Positions 8,504 through 17,328 are shown, counted from the first letter of the stretch. The stretch: DNA of 34,222 bases from CAZWRV01 sp964636325 (GCA_964636325.1 CAZWRV010000066.1:1-34222), one strand, 5' to 3'. Notes: a model not told the origin generated them from the sequence alone. A program made the numbers and translations.

Positions 8504-9295
8504 ATGAGCAAATCCGCGGCCATCTTGTTTTCGCTGTTTTCAGCCCTGTATGGCGGCGCCTTTGAGACCGCCGGTGAAAACCCTTCTCCCTTCTACGCGT
8601 CCGAGTCCAATCCGGCTTTGTCGCGTTTAGGGCGGTCGATCATATTTTACGCGAGCTTCGACGGACATGAAAAGGCGGAAATCGCGCCGGGCAGTCCTGC
8701 GCCGCAGGGTGACGCCAAATGGGCGGAAGCATCCAAGACCCCATCAAATATGTATTCCGCCGGAGTTTTCGGAAAGGGGCTGCGGACGGACGGGTATGCA
8801 ATCTACTACGCATATTCCAAGCCGGCGCTGGGATCTTCCGGCTCTATAGCGCTCTGGATGAAGGCCGAGGTGCTGAAGCATGCCGGGACATACTACTGGC
8901 CGGTCAACCTTCAGGCGGCGGAGGGCAAGTATGGCGTGATGTTCGGACGTATGGGCGATCCGCGCAACAAGGAGGTGCTGTATGCGCACATGGCAGGCAG
9001 CTCCGCCATATCAGGAAGCATGGCGAATTGGAAGCCCGGCGAATGGCATCTTTTCGTCGTGAACTGGGACAGCGGCGGCGTCGAAATCTCCCTTGACGGC
9101 CATGCGCCCGTACGGGCAAGCCTCAAGGCGCCGCTCCAATCCGCCGCGGGCGGCTTCACCGTCCGCCTGTCCGGCGCAAGCGACGACACGTTCGTACTGG
9201 ACGAACTCCTGGTCCTGGATGTTCCGCTGAAGGGAGAGGATATCCGGCGGCTCTACGAGGACGGCAGAGGAGGCTCCGCAGAACCGGCGGATTAA
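8504..9295 (+). CDS. Secreted LamG-like (concanavalin A-like) carbohydrate-binding protein
   Basis: A 263-residue protein with an N-terminal signal peptide (SAAILFSLFSALYGGAFETAG) and one LamG/concanavalin-like beta-sandwich. The module begins with SIIFYASFDG, continues through VFGKGLRTDGYAIYY and SGSIALWMKAEVL, then GEWHLFVVNWDSGGVEISLDG, and closes with DDTFVLDELLVLDVPLKGEDIRRLYEDG. That order of strands is the standard LamG jelly-roll pattern. No catalytic residues are evident, so a glycan-binding or adhesive role is more likely than an enzymatic one. The ATG lies three bases beyond the stop of the preceding giant, which implies translational coupling and probably a joint role at the cell surface. 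The promoter-like elements 30-50 bp downstream suggest the next gene can be transcribed separately. Confidence 0.8.
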   Translation: MSKSAAILFSLFSALYGGAFETAGENPSPFYASESNPALSRLGRSIIFYASFDGHEKAEIAPGSPAPQGDAKWAEASKTPSNMYSAGVFGKGLRTDGYAIYYAYSKPALGSSGSIALWMKAEVLKHAGTYYWPVNLQAAEGKYGVMFGRMGDPRNKEVLYAHMAGSSAISGSMANWKPGEWHLFVVNWDSGGVEISLDGHAPVRASLKAPLQSAAGGFTVRLSGASDDTFVLDELLVLDVPLKGEDIRRLYEDGRGGSAEPAD

Positions 9296-9321
9296 AAAGG
9301 AAGATATTTCGCAGAGCCGGC

Positions 9322-9349
9322 TTGATTAATCCTGTATCATATCTATAAT
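9322..9349 (+). promoter_or_regulatory. Candidate sigma-70 promoter for the pseudopilin at 9403
   Basis: TTGATT (9322-9327) is followed after 16 bases by a perfect TATAAT (9344-9349), with another TATAAT five bases on. It sits about 55 bp before the pseudopilin ATG in an otherwise GC-rich region. The 107-bp gap between the LamG-like gene and the pseudopilin holds nothing else clear. Confidence 0.5.
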
Positions 9350-9402
9350 ATATAATATGACAGCACGTTTCATCCACGCCGGAACGGCTGAAAGGAGGGG
9401 GC

Positions 9403-10230
9403 ATGGACATGGATTGCGCTGGGGTATTGCGCCGCAAGGCCGGAACGGTGCTCAGCGCCTCGGCCAGCTTTACTCTCATCGAACTGCTTGTAGTCATCGC
9501 GATAATCGCGATTCTGGCCTCCATGCTGCTGCCGGCCCTTTCAAGGGCGAAGGAGCAGTCGCGCCGGATCACGTGCCTCGGAAACGTCAAGCAGCTCGCA
9601 TTCTCCTCGATCTCCTATGTCGAGGACAGCGATTCCTATATGTATCCAGCGGGCTATGTCAACGCGGCGCACAGCATCAAGAAGGACACCGCGCCTTTCC
9701 AGCACGGAATGGGGCTGCTGGTGACGAGCAATTATCTGGCCAACGGGAGCGTGTTCTACTGCATTTCGGCGGAAGGTGACCCCCGGGGGACGTCGTGGTA
9801 TTATCCGCTTTATTCAAGCTATGAAGGCTTCCAGCAGTGCTTCAACGCCACGAGCGGCGTCAACAACGGTCCTGTCGTGGCCAGATACACATACAATTCC
9901 ATCTGGCTGGACGGGACGGCTACATACCGCAACTGGTTTCTCGGGGGAAGCCCCGACACTCCTTGGAAAGTCGGATCCAAGGCAGACGCCTCTCTGCCGC
10001 TGATAGCCGACATGTGGATGAACGCGAGCAGCGGGAACAAGACGACCGTCAACCACTCATGGAAAAGCGTTTCGGTGGGATATATAGACGGCCATGTGAA
10101 GCTCCTGAACCCTTTCGGCGTCAAATTCAAGATCTGGAACTATGCTCAGTTCGTCGAATGGGGGAATACCTCCCTCGGTGCCGCCCAAAGCGGCTTCTGG
10201 GAGTGGATGCAGAGCTGTTCCTCGCAATAG
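9403..10230 (+). CDS. Orphan pseudopilin-like secreted protein
   Basis: A 275-residue protein with AAAGGAGG close before the ATG at 9403. A 21-residue leader precedes the prepilin signature SASFTLIELLVVIAIIAIL-ASMLLPAL (residues about 21-47), with the canonical Glu five after the Phe. The usual Gly before the Phe is replaced by Ser, as happens in Lentisphaerota-type pseudopilins. SRAKEQSRRITCLGNVKQLAFSSISYVED follows, the typical post-helix segment. The globular domain carries an SVGYIDGHVK element equivalent to the H-Xn-DG motif (NHSWKSVSVGYIDGHV). Type II pseudopilins and minor pilins are inserted in the inner membrane and assemble into short fibres, but no assembly ATPase, platform or secretin gene is in the window. 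It lies between two paralogous secreted giants. Confidence 0.88.
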   Translation: MDMDCAGVLRRKAGTVLSASASFTLIELLVVIAIIAILASMLLPALSRAKEQSRRITCLGNVKQLAFSSISYVEDSDSYMYPAGYVNAAHSIKKDTAPFQHGMGLLVTSNYLANGSVFYCISAEGDPRGTSWYYPLYSSYEGFQQCFNATSGVNNGPVVARYTYNSIWLDGTATYRNWFLGGSPDTPWKVGSKADASLPLIADMWMNASSGNKTTVNHSWKSVSVGYIDGHVKLLNPFGVKFKIWNYAQFVEWGNTSLGAAQSGFWEWMQSCSSQ

Positions 10231-10261
10231 TCAAGGAAGTTGTAACCGTAAGTCCGCACAA

Positions 10262-10456
10262 ATGCCTACCCTAGGACTGGTAAATTGTTCCTTGCGAGTC
10301 CAGCAGGATTGTTCCGGCGGACGCTTCGCCGTCCTGGACTCGCGCAACCGCAAGGAATGGAGGCTGCACGGGCCGGAAATCGTGCTCCACTTCTGGAACG
10401 TCGGCGAAGAGCGGCATACTTCGCAAAACCTGTATTGGACGCATATACCAGCTTAA
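10262..10456 (+). pseudogene. Probable gene remnant (N-terminal beta-domain fragment)
   Basis: The 295-bp gap between the pseudopilin and the second giant contains a 64-codon open stretch with strong GC3 bias like the real genes here. It has a pattern (LRVQQDCSGGRFAVLDSRNRKEWRL) resembling the N-terminal beta-sandwich of large glycosidase-like proteins, where a G-x-F/L-x-x-x-D-x-x-x-x-x-x-W run is common. It ends at TAA 10456 with no sequel. There is no clear RBS. A short real gene or chance coding-like sequence cannot be excluded. It also contains the inverted repeat GCGAGTCCAG/CTGGACTCGC (10294-10303 and 10334-10343). Confidence 0.3.
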
Positions 10457-10525
10457 CGGTTGCGGAAAAAGACCACAAAAAGATGTTGGAGCATGTCAAA
10501 TTTCATATGAGGAAGGACGTGGATC

Positions 10526-13500
10526 ATGCCATTGAGACAACGGAATATCCTTTCAGATTTGCCGAGAGCAACGGCCTTGTTCATCCTTTTAGCGGTCTAT
10601 CATCCGAATGAGGCCATGTCCATGGAAATAGAAGTCAAGCCGGAAGAGATCCCCCCTCTTGTCCGCGTGCCGCCGCTCGCCAGGCCTCCGGCCATAGACG
10701 GAGTCATTTCCGACGGGGAATGGGATATGACGTTCATGGGCACTGGCGTGGCACCGCATCGGAAGGGCGGCCTGGATCCCCTGCCTGTGCAATATTGGTT
10801 CGCATATGACGCTAAACGCATCTACCTGGCGGGAAGGATGCAGACATTCCCCGGGGAAATCTACAACACTCTGCCGCGCAGGCTTGCCGGAGGCGGGCCG
10901 TCCGGCCACTTCGAATTCCTGGTGGATCCGCACTCGTGCCACGTCGACCACGACTGGATGCAGGCCATGACGTATCCTCTCGGAAAATATGAAAATCTCG
11001 GCTACTCGGACCGCATCGGCGGCTACATCCCCTACGACGTGGAATGGGAATACAAGGACTCCTGGAAGGACGGCTGGTGGACGGCCGAAATGAGCGCGCC
11101 TGTCGAGGCGTTCCGAAAGGCCCTCCTGCAGGACGGCGCCGTATGGGGCGTCCTCTTCGGAGGCATGCAGCAGCGAGCCGGGCCGATGTATTACTTCAGC
11201 GGAACATTGGGCGAATTGTTCAGGGACAGGAAGTCCTATCTTAAGATGATCCTCGACAGGAACGCGCCGGTCGTGCGGATTACCGGCATGGGCGATGTGA
11301 CGGCGGGAAATGTCACTCCGAAAGTCGAATTGACGAACAGTGCCTCAACCGAGCTCAAGCTCAAGATGCGGTTCACCGTCGCGGACGGCCCAGGAGACGG
11401 GGCCAAGACGCTGAAGGAAGACACCCAGTCCGCCGTCGTCCCGGCCGGCGGACGCAAGGAGTTCACTTGGAACGCCGAACTACCGTCGAAGGATGGGGAG
11501 ATCAGTTATCTTCACGCCGTTCTTTCAGCCGAGGACGGAAGCAAGACATTCCTCCACAGCGTCTACAAGCTCTCAGCGCCGAGAACCCAGGTATGGCTGA
11601 ACAAGTCCGGCGACGTGGCCGGCGATCCTGCTATGCTCGAGGCGTTCTACTATCCTTATTTCCGCAGCGTCAGGGCCGTGGCGGATTTCGGGGGAGTCGC
11701 AAATCCGGAGAAGGCCGCGGAAGCGTTGTTTCAGGTCATGGATTCCAAGGGTGCGCAGATCGCTGAGGCCAGGACGGACAGCTTCGACAACCGTTCATGC
11801 GAGGCGGTTATACAGCTGAAGGACGTTCCGGCGGACGGCACATACAAGATCCGATGTGAAATCCTCGATAAGGAAAAGAAGCCCCTGGCCGAAATGACCG
11901 ATGCATTCGATAAGAAAAGCTTCCCGTTTGAACACAATAAGATCGGCGTGTCCGGCAAGGTGCTTTATCCGTGGACGCCGATCCAGGTCGATGAGAAGCA
12001 GGCGGCGCTCAAGGTCTGGAACCGGGAATATTCGTTCGGCAGGAACGGTTTCCCGGAGGGGATAACGACGGCGGGAGAACAGATCCTTGCCGCGCCGATA
12101 TGTCTTGTCGTGAAGATCGGCGGGAAGGAGATGCCGCTCGAAGGAGTGTCTTTCCGCTTCACAAAGGTCGCGGAAAACGAGGCGGACGCGGAGGCGGAGG
12201 CAAAGGGCTCCATATTCAGCGCAAAGATCAAAATGCACGCCGAGTATGACGGCATGCTCAAGTATGAAGTGGAGCTGACGGCTGATCCCGGGGCGAAGAT
12301 CGACGGGCTGGACCTGGTCATGCCGATGCGTGATTCCAACGCCCGCTTCCTGCACGCCGCCGGCGACGGCTGCCGCACCAACTATTCGCATGAAATTCCG
12401 CAGGGCACCGGCACCGTGTGGAACTCCAAGTCCGTCCTCAACTGGGCCATGCCGACCACCTGGCTGACGTATCTGTGGATGGGTGACTATGCGCGGGGGC
12501 TGTGCTGGTGGGCTGATTCCGCCGAGGGCTGGACGCTTCCGAAAGAGAAGCAGGAGTCTGTGGTGGAGCTTGTCCGCCGCGAGCGGCGTGTCGAGGCAGT
12601 ATTCCATGTAGTCAGCCGCCCCACAGATGCGCTCTGGAAGGGCAAGGAGCCCAGAAGGCTGGTGTTCGCTTTCGAAGCGACGCCAGTGCGGCCCCGGGCG
12701 TCATGGGCGCGCGACATAGGCACGTCCGACATCTCCGTCACCAAGCAGAAACAGGAGCCGATCAACTGGATCGGCAACACCTACTGGGCCTTTGCCGGAC
12801 AGGAGAAGGAGAATGATCCGGCCTCCGGCAGATACACGTTCGCGCATCTGCGGCCGATCAACGCCAAGGCGGCGGCCGCCCTCAAGGAGATGACTGCAAA
12901 AAGCCATGCCGGCGGAAGTAAAATTCTTGTCTACACGGACATGCGCTGCAGGTCGCTCGTCGGAGACGAGGAGAAGGCGTATTATTGGGAATGGGCGCCG
13001 AACACCAGGGACGACCGCAAGGGCGCGATCGCGAAGGCGCCGCAGCATTCGACGCCCACGATCTCCTCCACGCAAAGCCGGATCGACTTCGACCTCTGGT
13101 GCATCAGGAACAACATGGACCTCGGGATCGACTGCTGGTATTTCGACGAGATCCAGGACGAGGGGCAGATCCATCCGGCGGCCGGCCTCGGCTACCGGGA
13201 CGAAAGCGGCAGATGGATGCCCACCGGAAGGCTGTTCCAGTACCGGCAGCTCTGGAAACGCCTCTACACCCTGATGCAGGAATACGGGCAGAAGGAGCCG
13301 TTGATCGTAATACACAACACCAGCACAACCTACGCCGGCCCCATGGCGTTCTGCACGGCGACCTTCGACTTCGAGGAGATGAACACCAATCCCACGCAGC
13401 GCCAGCTCACAAAGTTCGGAATCGACTATCTGATTGCCGAGAGCATGGGCCACCAGTACGGATTCGTAGGCACCTGCCTCGGCGGCCCTCAGTTCGAGCC

Positions 13501-13924
13501 ATGGGTCAAGGACCGCCCGGAGGAAAAGACTAGCACCGAGCGGCACTGGGCCGGAATACACATGCTGCTCGACATGAACCCCTATCTCCTCGGTTCCAAT
13601 CCCGCTGTCAGGCATGCGCTCAGGACGCTCGGGGAGTTCGGCTGGAACGAGGCGGACTGCCAGTGGATCCCATATTGGGAGGCGTCCGCAGAGGGGCTAT
13701 ACAGCTACAAGCCGGACAAGGGAATTTACGTCTCCGCATACAAGCGCGGCGGCAAGCTCCTTCTCATTATCCTCAACGACACTAACCGGGACGAAAGGGT
13801 CAGGTGGACGTCCACAGACAAGCTCTGGGGAACGGCGGAAAAGAAGGGGGAGGACATCTCCGCGGAAATCGACGTCCCGCATTTCAACTACCAGGCGCTG
13901 ATGCTGGACGCGGCACACTTTTAG
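10526..13924 (+). CDS. Second secreted CBM9-like plus DUF6067-type glycoside hydrolase-like protein
   Basis: A 1132-residue exported protein; AAGGA lies eight bases before the ATG, and a signal segment (ATALFILLAVYHPNEA) is near the N-terminus. Residues about 45-240 form a CBM9/DOMON-like module (PPAIDGVISDGEWDM, GHFEFLVDPHS). A beta-rich middle leads to the DUF6067-like segment (about 605-725: FLHAAGDGCRTNYSH, TWLTYLWMGDYARGLCWWADSAEGW, RRLVFAFEATPVRP). This aligns motif by motif with the gene at 5021. The C-terminal barrel-like region has CWYFDEIQDEG with Asp874/Glu875 as candidate catalytic acids, where the paralogue has YWDD. A short beta domain closes the protein (ISVSAYKRGGKLLLIILN-like). 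A carbohydrate-directed role at the cell surface is inferred; substrate unknown. A terminator-like hairpin lies about 130 bp downstream. Confidence 0.75.
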   Translation: MPLRQRNILSDLPRATALFILLAVYHPNEAMSMEIEVKPEEIPPLVRVPPLARPPAIDGVISDGEWDMTFMGTGVAPHRKGGLDPLPVQYWFAYDAKRIYLAGRMQTFPGEIYNTLPRRLAGGGPSGHFEFLVDPHSCHVDHDWMQAMTYPLGKYENLGYSDRIGGYIPYDVEWEYKDSWKDGWWTAEMSAPVEAFRKALLQDGAVWGVLFGGMQQRAGPMYYFSGTLGELFRDRKSYLKMILDRNAPVVRITGMGDVTAGNVTPKVELTNSASTELKLKMRFTVADGPGDGAKTLKEDTQSAVVPAGGRKEFTWNAELPSKDGEISYLHAVLSAEDGSKTFLHSVYKLSAPRTQVWLNKSGDVAGDPAMLEAFYYPYFRSVRAVADFGGVANPEKAAEALFQVMDSKGAQIAEARTDSFDNRSCEAVIQLKDVPADGTYKIRCEILDKEKKPLAEMTDAFDKKSFPFEHNKIGVSGKVLYPWTPIQVDEKQAALKVWNREYSFGRNGFPEGITTAGEQILAAPICLVVKIGGKEMPLEGVSFRFTKVAENEADAEAEAKGSIFSAKIKMHAEYDGMLKYEVELTADPGAKIDGLDLVMPMRDSNARFLHAAGDGCRTNYSHEIPQGTGTVWNSKSVLNWAMPTTWLTYLWMGDYARGLCWWADSAEGWTLPKEKQESVVELVRRERRVEAVFHVVSRPTDALWKGKEPRRLVFAFEATPVRPRASWARDIGTSDISVTKQKQEPINWIGNTYWAFAGQEKENDPASGRYTFAHLRPINAKAAAALKEMTAKSHAGGSKILVYTDMRCRSLVGDEEKAYYWEWAPNTRDDRKGAIAKAPQHSTPTISSTQSRIDFDLWCIRNNMDLGIDCWYFDEIQDEGQIHPAAGLGYRDESGRWMPTGRLFQYRQLWKRLYTLMQEYGQKEPLIVIHNTSTTYAGPMAFCTATFDFEEMNTNPTQRQLTKFGIDYLIAESMGHQYGFVGTCLGGPQFEPWVKDRPEEKTSTERHWAGIHMLLDMNPYLLGSNPAVRHALRTLGEFGWNEADCQWIPYWEASAEGLYSYKPDKGIYVSAYKRGGKLLLIILNDTNRDERVRWTSTDKLWGTAEKKGEDISAEIDVPHFNYQALMLDAAHF

Positions 13925-14055
13925 TCCCTTACGGTTCAATTTGGAAAACGTTTTTACCAAAAGTAGTTTGCGACATCCTTGGCGCAAAAAACGGATCATG
14001 CCGGTTCTCGTATGCGGAGTTTGCTATTTGCGTCTGGAAGCCGCAAGCTACTTTC

Positions 14056-14091
14056 GCGCCGTCAGGGCGCATTTTTCCCGCAGGGAAAAAT
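14056..14091 (+). terminator. Hairpin with T-run overlapping a second palindrome
   Basis: GCGCC-GTCAG-GGCGC (14056-14070) is followed by ATTTTT, an intrinsic-terminator arrangement for the giant ending at 13924. The T-run is itself the left arm of a perfect 9-bp inverted repeat, ATTTTTCCC-GCA-GGGAAAAAT (14071-14091), so the two hairpins compete or stack. The rest of the 280-bp gap (13925-14204) is AT-richer, with no recognisable gene. Confidence 0.5.
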
Positions 14092-14204
14092 CTGGCCCCT
14101 TACGGGAAATTATAAGAATGTTTTTGGATGTTTAAATTCCAAGCATCAAATTCCAGATGAATCTCAAATCTCAAACGTCAATGCCCAAACTTTGAACCGA
14201 GACC

Positions 14205-15617
14205 ATGATAGAAATAAGAAACACGAAGAAGTATGAGCTTATCGCAGACCGGATCGAGGAGATGATCATAGAGTCCGGAATGAAGGAGGGCGACCGGCTG
14301 GCCTCGGTGAGCGAGCTGACAAGGCTGTTCAACGTCGCCCCGGCGACAACATGCAACGCGCTTGACCTGCTAAGGAGGCGCAGGAAGATCGTCAGCGTGC
14401 CGCGGAAAGGAAACTTCATAGGGAAGATCCCCTCCAGGAAGCAGGAGCCGAAATCCGATTTCGCCTCGTATCTCGAGGCGTGCAATCCCTTCGGCGCGGT
14501 TTTTTCAAGGCGCAGCAGGACGATCTCAGTATGCATGGACGAATACCGCTTCTCCTTCCGCAAGCAGATGTGGGATGAAATATTCTCGCTTTTCCACAGA
14601 GATTCCGAGGGGGTTGAAATCAAGGTGATCGAGGACAAGTCCCAGGCCGGCAATACCGACATAGTCCTTACGTCCAACCATATGCTGAACGACTCTGTCC
14701 TCCGCTCCCCGGATCTGCGGCGTAAGCTTTTCGGCGACTTCAGCAAGGAGGGCCTTTATCCGGCGGCGCTCAACGCCTTGTCAGGAAACGATTATGCCGT
14801 GATGCCTTTCGCGATAAGCCAGCAGATGCGCCTCCTGAACTGCGGCCTGGTGCAGCGCCACTGCCCCGGACTGCTCGCAAGGACACCCGCAAACTTCATC
14901 TCCCACATAATCGGGAATTATGACTTCAAGTCTCAGAAGTTTCCGCCTCTGGCCACATTCATCCATTTCCTGCCTCTGACGTTGACCGAGGAGGGGATCG
15001 ACATATACGACGCCAGGACCGGGAGAATAGATTTCTCGGACGGGCGGATACCCGGGATTCTCGAATTCAACCGCTGCATGGTCGCCAAGCTCCAGTTCCT
15101 CTACGACGGATGGACCGAGCTGTCCTTGGGCCGACTATGGGAGAACTTCCTTGAAGGCAGGCTGATGGCGGTCGACACTTTCTCCTATGCCATGCCTATG
15201 GTGGCCGGCGGCAGGAACTTCAAGATATCGGCCCAGGCCTCCTCCATGAGGCGCCTGAATTCTTCAATCACGAGAATCCAGATGCTCGGCATCACGAAGA
15301 ACTGCCGCAACGTCGAAGGGGCGGCCGAATTCATCCGATTCGCATGCGGCGTGGAGGGCCAGTCCATACTGGCGAAGTCAGGCTGCAACATACCGGTCCT
15401 GCGCAGCTGCGCCGAAAGCGATGCGTTTCTTGGGCGCTGCCCCGACAATATGCGCTCGAACCTAAAGGAGCTCGAATACGGAAAGTCGCTGCTCGACATC
15501 CCGATTTACGACGTTTCAAAGTTCTCCCGCATAAACTACATCGCCGAGGACTACTACTTCGGAAGGATCACATTGGACAAGGCTCTCGATTCGTTGAAGA
15601 GCATGTCAGTGAAATAA
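14205..15617 (+). CDS. GntR-type HTH fused to ABC-type solute-binding domain (cytosolic regulator)
   Basis: A 470-residue protein. Residues about 5-75 are a GntR winged helix (YELIADRIEEMIIESGMKEGDRLASVSELTRLFNVAPATTCNALDLL, then a VPRKGNFI wing). Residues about 105-470 resemble a family-1-type extracellular solute-binding protein (ADIVLTS-like NTDIVLTSNHML, PFAISQQMRLLNCGLVQ, a LGRLWENFLEGRLMAVDTFSYAMP segment, and NVEGAAEFIRFACGVEGQSILAKSGCNIPVL near the C-terminus). There is no signal peptide or membrane segment. A periplasmic-binding fold has therefore been joined to a DNA-binding domain, presumably sensing an imported sugar in the cytosol. It shares this architecture with the right-end gene (32654-34057) but is quite divergent in sequence. 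Only a weak RBS precedes the ATG. Target genes could be the flanking giants. Confidence 0.8.
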   Translation: MIEIRNTKKYELIADRIEEMIIESGMKEGDRLASVSELTRLFNVAPATTCNALDLLRRRRKIVSVPRKGNFIGKIPSRKQEPKSDFASYLEACNPFGAVFSRRSRTISVCMDEYRFSFRKQMWDEIFSLFHRDSEGVEIKVIEDKSQAGNTDIVLTSNHMLNDSVLRSPDLRRKLFGDFSKEGLYPAALNALSGNDYAVMPFAISQQMRLLNCGLVQRHCPGLLARTPANFISHIIGNYDFKSQKFPPLATFIHFLPLTLTEEGIDIYDARTGRIDFSDGRIPGILEFNRCMVAKLQFLYDGWTELSLGRLWENFLEGRLMAVDTFSYAMPMVAGGRNFKISAQASSMRRLNSSITRIQMLGITKNCRNVEGAAEFIRFACGVEGQSILAKSGCNIPVLRSCAESDAFLGRCPDNMRSNLKELEYGKSLLDIPIYDVSKFSRINYIAEDYYFGRITLDKALDSLKSMSVK

Positions 15618-15657
15618 ATATCCCCGGTGAAACGCCATGGGAAATTGAACCGCGTCA

Positions 15658-15672
15658 CGCCCTGAAGGGGCG
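15658..15672. terminator. Hairpin between convergent genes
   Basis: CGCCC-TGAAG-GGGCG lies in the 59-bp gap between the convergent stops at 15617 and 15677. Read leftward it is preceded by A/T-rich sequence but not followed by a T-run; read rightward AAAATC follows. It may act as a weak bidirectional terminator. Confidence 0.35.
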
Positions 15673-15676
15673 AAAA

Positions 15677-17188
15677 TCAATGCGTCATGAAGTATGTGAC
15701 GAGGTTCGCGCCGAGCTTCATGGCGTCGTCGGGCATATACATGCAGCTCAGGGGGTGCCTGTCGCCCTGCCAGCCGGCCGCGATGTCCACAGGGCAGTAG
15801 AGTATCCTGTATTCGCCGTCTATCTTCATGCCTTCGACATATGCGGTCTCCAGGCCGGGGAACCTGGCCTTGGTCTCAGGAGAATATTCGACGGCACCTA
15901 TCTTGTAGGGCCCCTTCTGAAAAATCGGGCTGTCCATTGGAACCCGCTCGAACTTAGCGTCGGGATACATCGCGGCGATCTGCTGCCTGAACGCGGCGTC
16001 GAACTCGGAGAGGCCGAGCGAATTGCTCGCGAGCAGGTATCCGCCCTGCGCCAGATATTCCTTGAGAGCCTTCCTCTCGAGATCGGAGAACTTGAAGTCG
16101 GTGATACCGGAGAGGAATAGGAACGGATATGCTCCGACGGGATCCTTCCCGAGCGAGACCGCCTTGCTGACGCACTTCGCCTTCACGTTAGCGTTGCTGT
16201 TCACGAAGCGCATGAGCCGGCTGCCCGCGCCGGGTTCCGTGTTCCACACGCCGTCGGTCCTGATCTGCGGGAACACCAGGGCGTCCGGATCGTCTGCAAG
16301 ATCCTTCTGCCCGTAGACCTGGGCCCTGGAATGCGATTTGCCGACCGGGAACCAGCCGAGCGCGTAGGCGACGAGGTTGAGGCCCATGATGTCGGCGGAG
16401 CCGCTGTCGTAGTATTCGGCCTTGCTTATGAGCTCCGGGGCGGCCCTGTCCCAGCCGACGCCCATCCCGTACGGCGAGACGACGGCCGCGACCCTGGAGC
16501 CGATGTAGACCCCTTCCAGAACCGGCTCGACATCGCTCTTGCTCTTCAGGTTAGCCTTGGTGACGTCCTTCAGCATGCGGAAGACTGGATGATCCGGCGG
16601 CAGACGCCTGGGCGGCGATTCAGGAAGGATTGAAGCAAGCTCGTTCAGCGCGGACTTGTAGAAATACGGAGAACCGACGACCGAGTCGAACCAGAGCATC
16701 CCTCCGGAGAGCATGTAGTTCCTGAGCTTCTCGCGCTCCTCGTCGGTGAAGTTCAAAGAGCGTCCGCCTGAGAAGAATAGCACAGGTATCTGCGCGGGGG
16801 TGCAGTCGAAGCTGGCGAGATTCACCGTCTCGACCTTGTATTCCATGCCGAGGCGATCCCTGGCCATGCCGAGAATCCGCTGGCAGTCCGCAGGGACCAT
16901 GTTCCAGTCGAAGACCCTCGTGACCTCGCCGTCCTCCCACTTGTAGTCCAGGTAGCTGCCCCAAACGACCTTCCCGACCAGCGTGGCCGGGCTCGGCGGA
17001 CTTTTCTTTTCCGAGCGCCTAAGCGGCGTCGCCGGAAGAGGCAGGGGAGGAAGCGCCTCGCCCGCCTGCTGGCGGTCCGCCTTCGCCTTCGGCGGCCTCC
17101 CCACGGGCCTCAGGAACTCGTCCTCCTCCTGGGCGATCAGCATGCAGGACATCAATACCATGGCAGACAAGCCCAGGAAAATCTTCAT
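15677..17188 (-). CDS. Exported protein with two DUF4159 domains
   Basis: A 503-residue protein with GGGGAGG five to six bases before the ATG and a signal peptide (MKIFLGLSAMVLMSCMLIAQ). A Pro/Lys-rich linker spans about 20-70. Two copies of a DUF4159-like fold follow. The first (about 72-290) has QIPVLFFSGGRSLNFTDEEREKLRNYMLSGGMLWFD and DHPVFRML; the second (about 300-503) has DALVFPQIRTDGVWNTEPGAG, YPFLFLSGITDFKFSDLERKALKEYLAQGGYLLAS and DSPIFQ. The F/L-FxSG...F-E...L..Y...GG pattern is characteristic of DUF4159, which folds like a glutamine-amidotransferase-type domain. In many bacteria DUF4159 proteins sit in MoxR-AAA/DUF58/von Willebrand clusters, which are absent here. The gene instead follows a secreted papain-like protease (140-bp gap, same strand). 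Function unknown; cell-envelope location inferred. Confidence 0.82.
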   Translation of the reverse strand: MKIFLGLSAMVLMSCMLIAQEEDEFLRPVGRPPKAKADRQQAGEALPPLPLPATPLRRSEKKSPPSPATLVGKVVWGSYLDYKWEDGEVTRVFDWNMVPADCQRILGMARDRLGMEYKVETVNLASFDCTPAQIPVLFFSGGRSLNFTDEEREKLRNYMLSGGMLWFDSVVGSPYFYKSALNELASILPESPPRRLPPDHPVFRMLKDVTKANLKSKSDVEPVLEGVYIGSRVAAVVSPYGMGVGWDRAAPELISKAEYYDSGSADIMGLNLVAYALGWFPVGKSHSRAQVYGQKDLADDPDALVFPQIRTDGVWNTEPGAGSRLMRFVNSNANVKAKCVSKAVSLGKDPVGAYPFLFLSGITDFKFSDLERKALKEYLAQGGYLLASNSLGLSEFDAAFRQQIAAMYPDAKFERVPMDSPIFQKGPYKIGAVEYSPETKARFPGLETAYVEGMKIDGEYRILYCPVDIAAGWQGDRHPLSCMYMPDDAMKLGANLVTYFMTH

Positions 17189-17229
17189 TTGCGCCTCCCC
17201 TCATTACACTCAACCAGACCACACCTTAA

Positions 17230-17270
17230 GTATGAATTCAGCAAAAGGGCCTAGTTCGCCGAATTCATAC
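17230..17270. repeat. Inverted repeat in the protease/DUF4159 intergenic gap
   Basis: Perfect 10-bp arms GTATGAATTC (17230-17239) and GAATTCATAC (17261-17270) lie 21 nt apart in the leader of the DUF4159 gene, about 40 bp before its RBS. It could be an operator or an RNA hairpin separating expression of the two genes. The rest of this 140-bp gap shows a further weak stem (CCGGA/TCCGG near 17306-17325). Confidence 0.4.
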
Positions 17271-17328
17271 CTTCCATTCTCAGCCTGATTGAGCATGACT
17301 GCGCCGGACGGAAAGTTCCGGACAGCCG

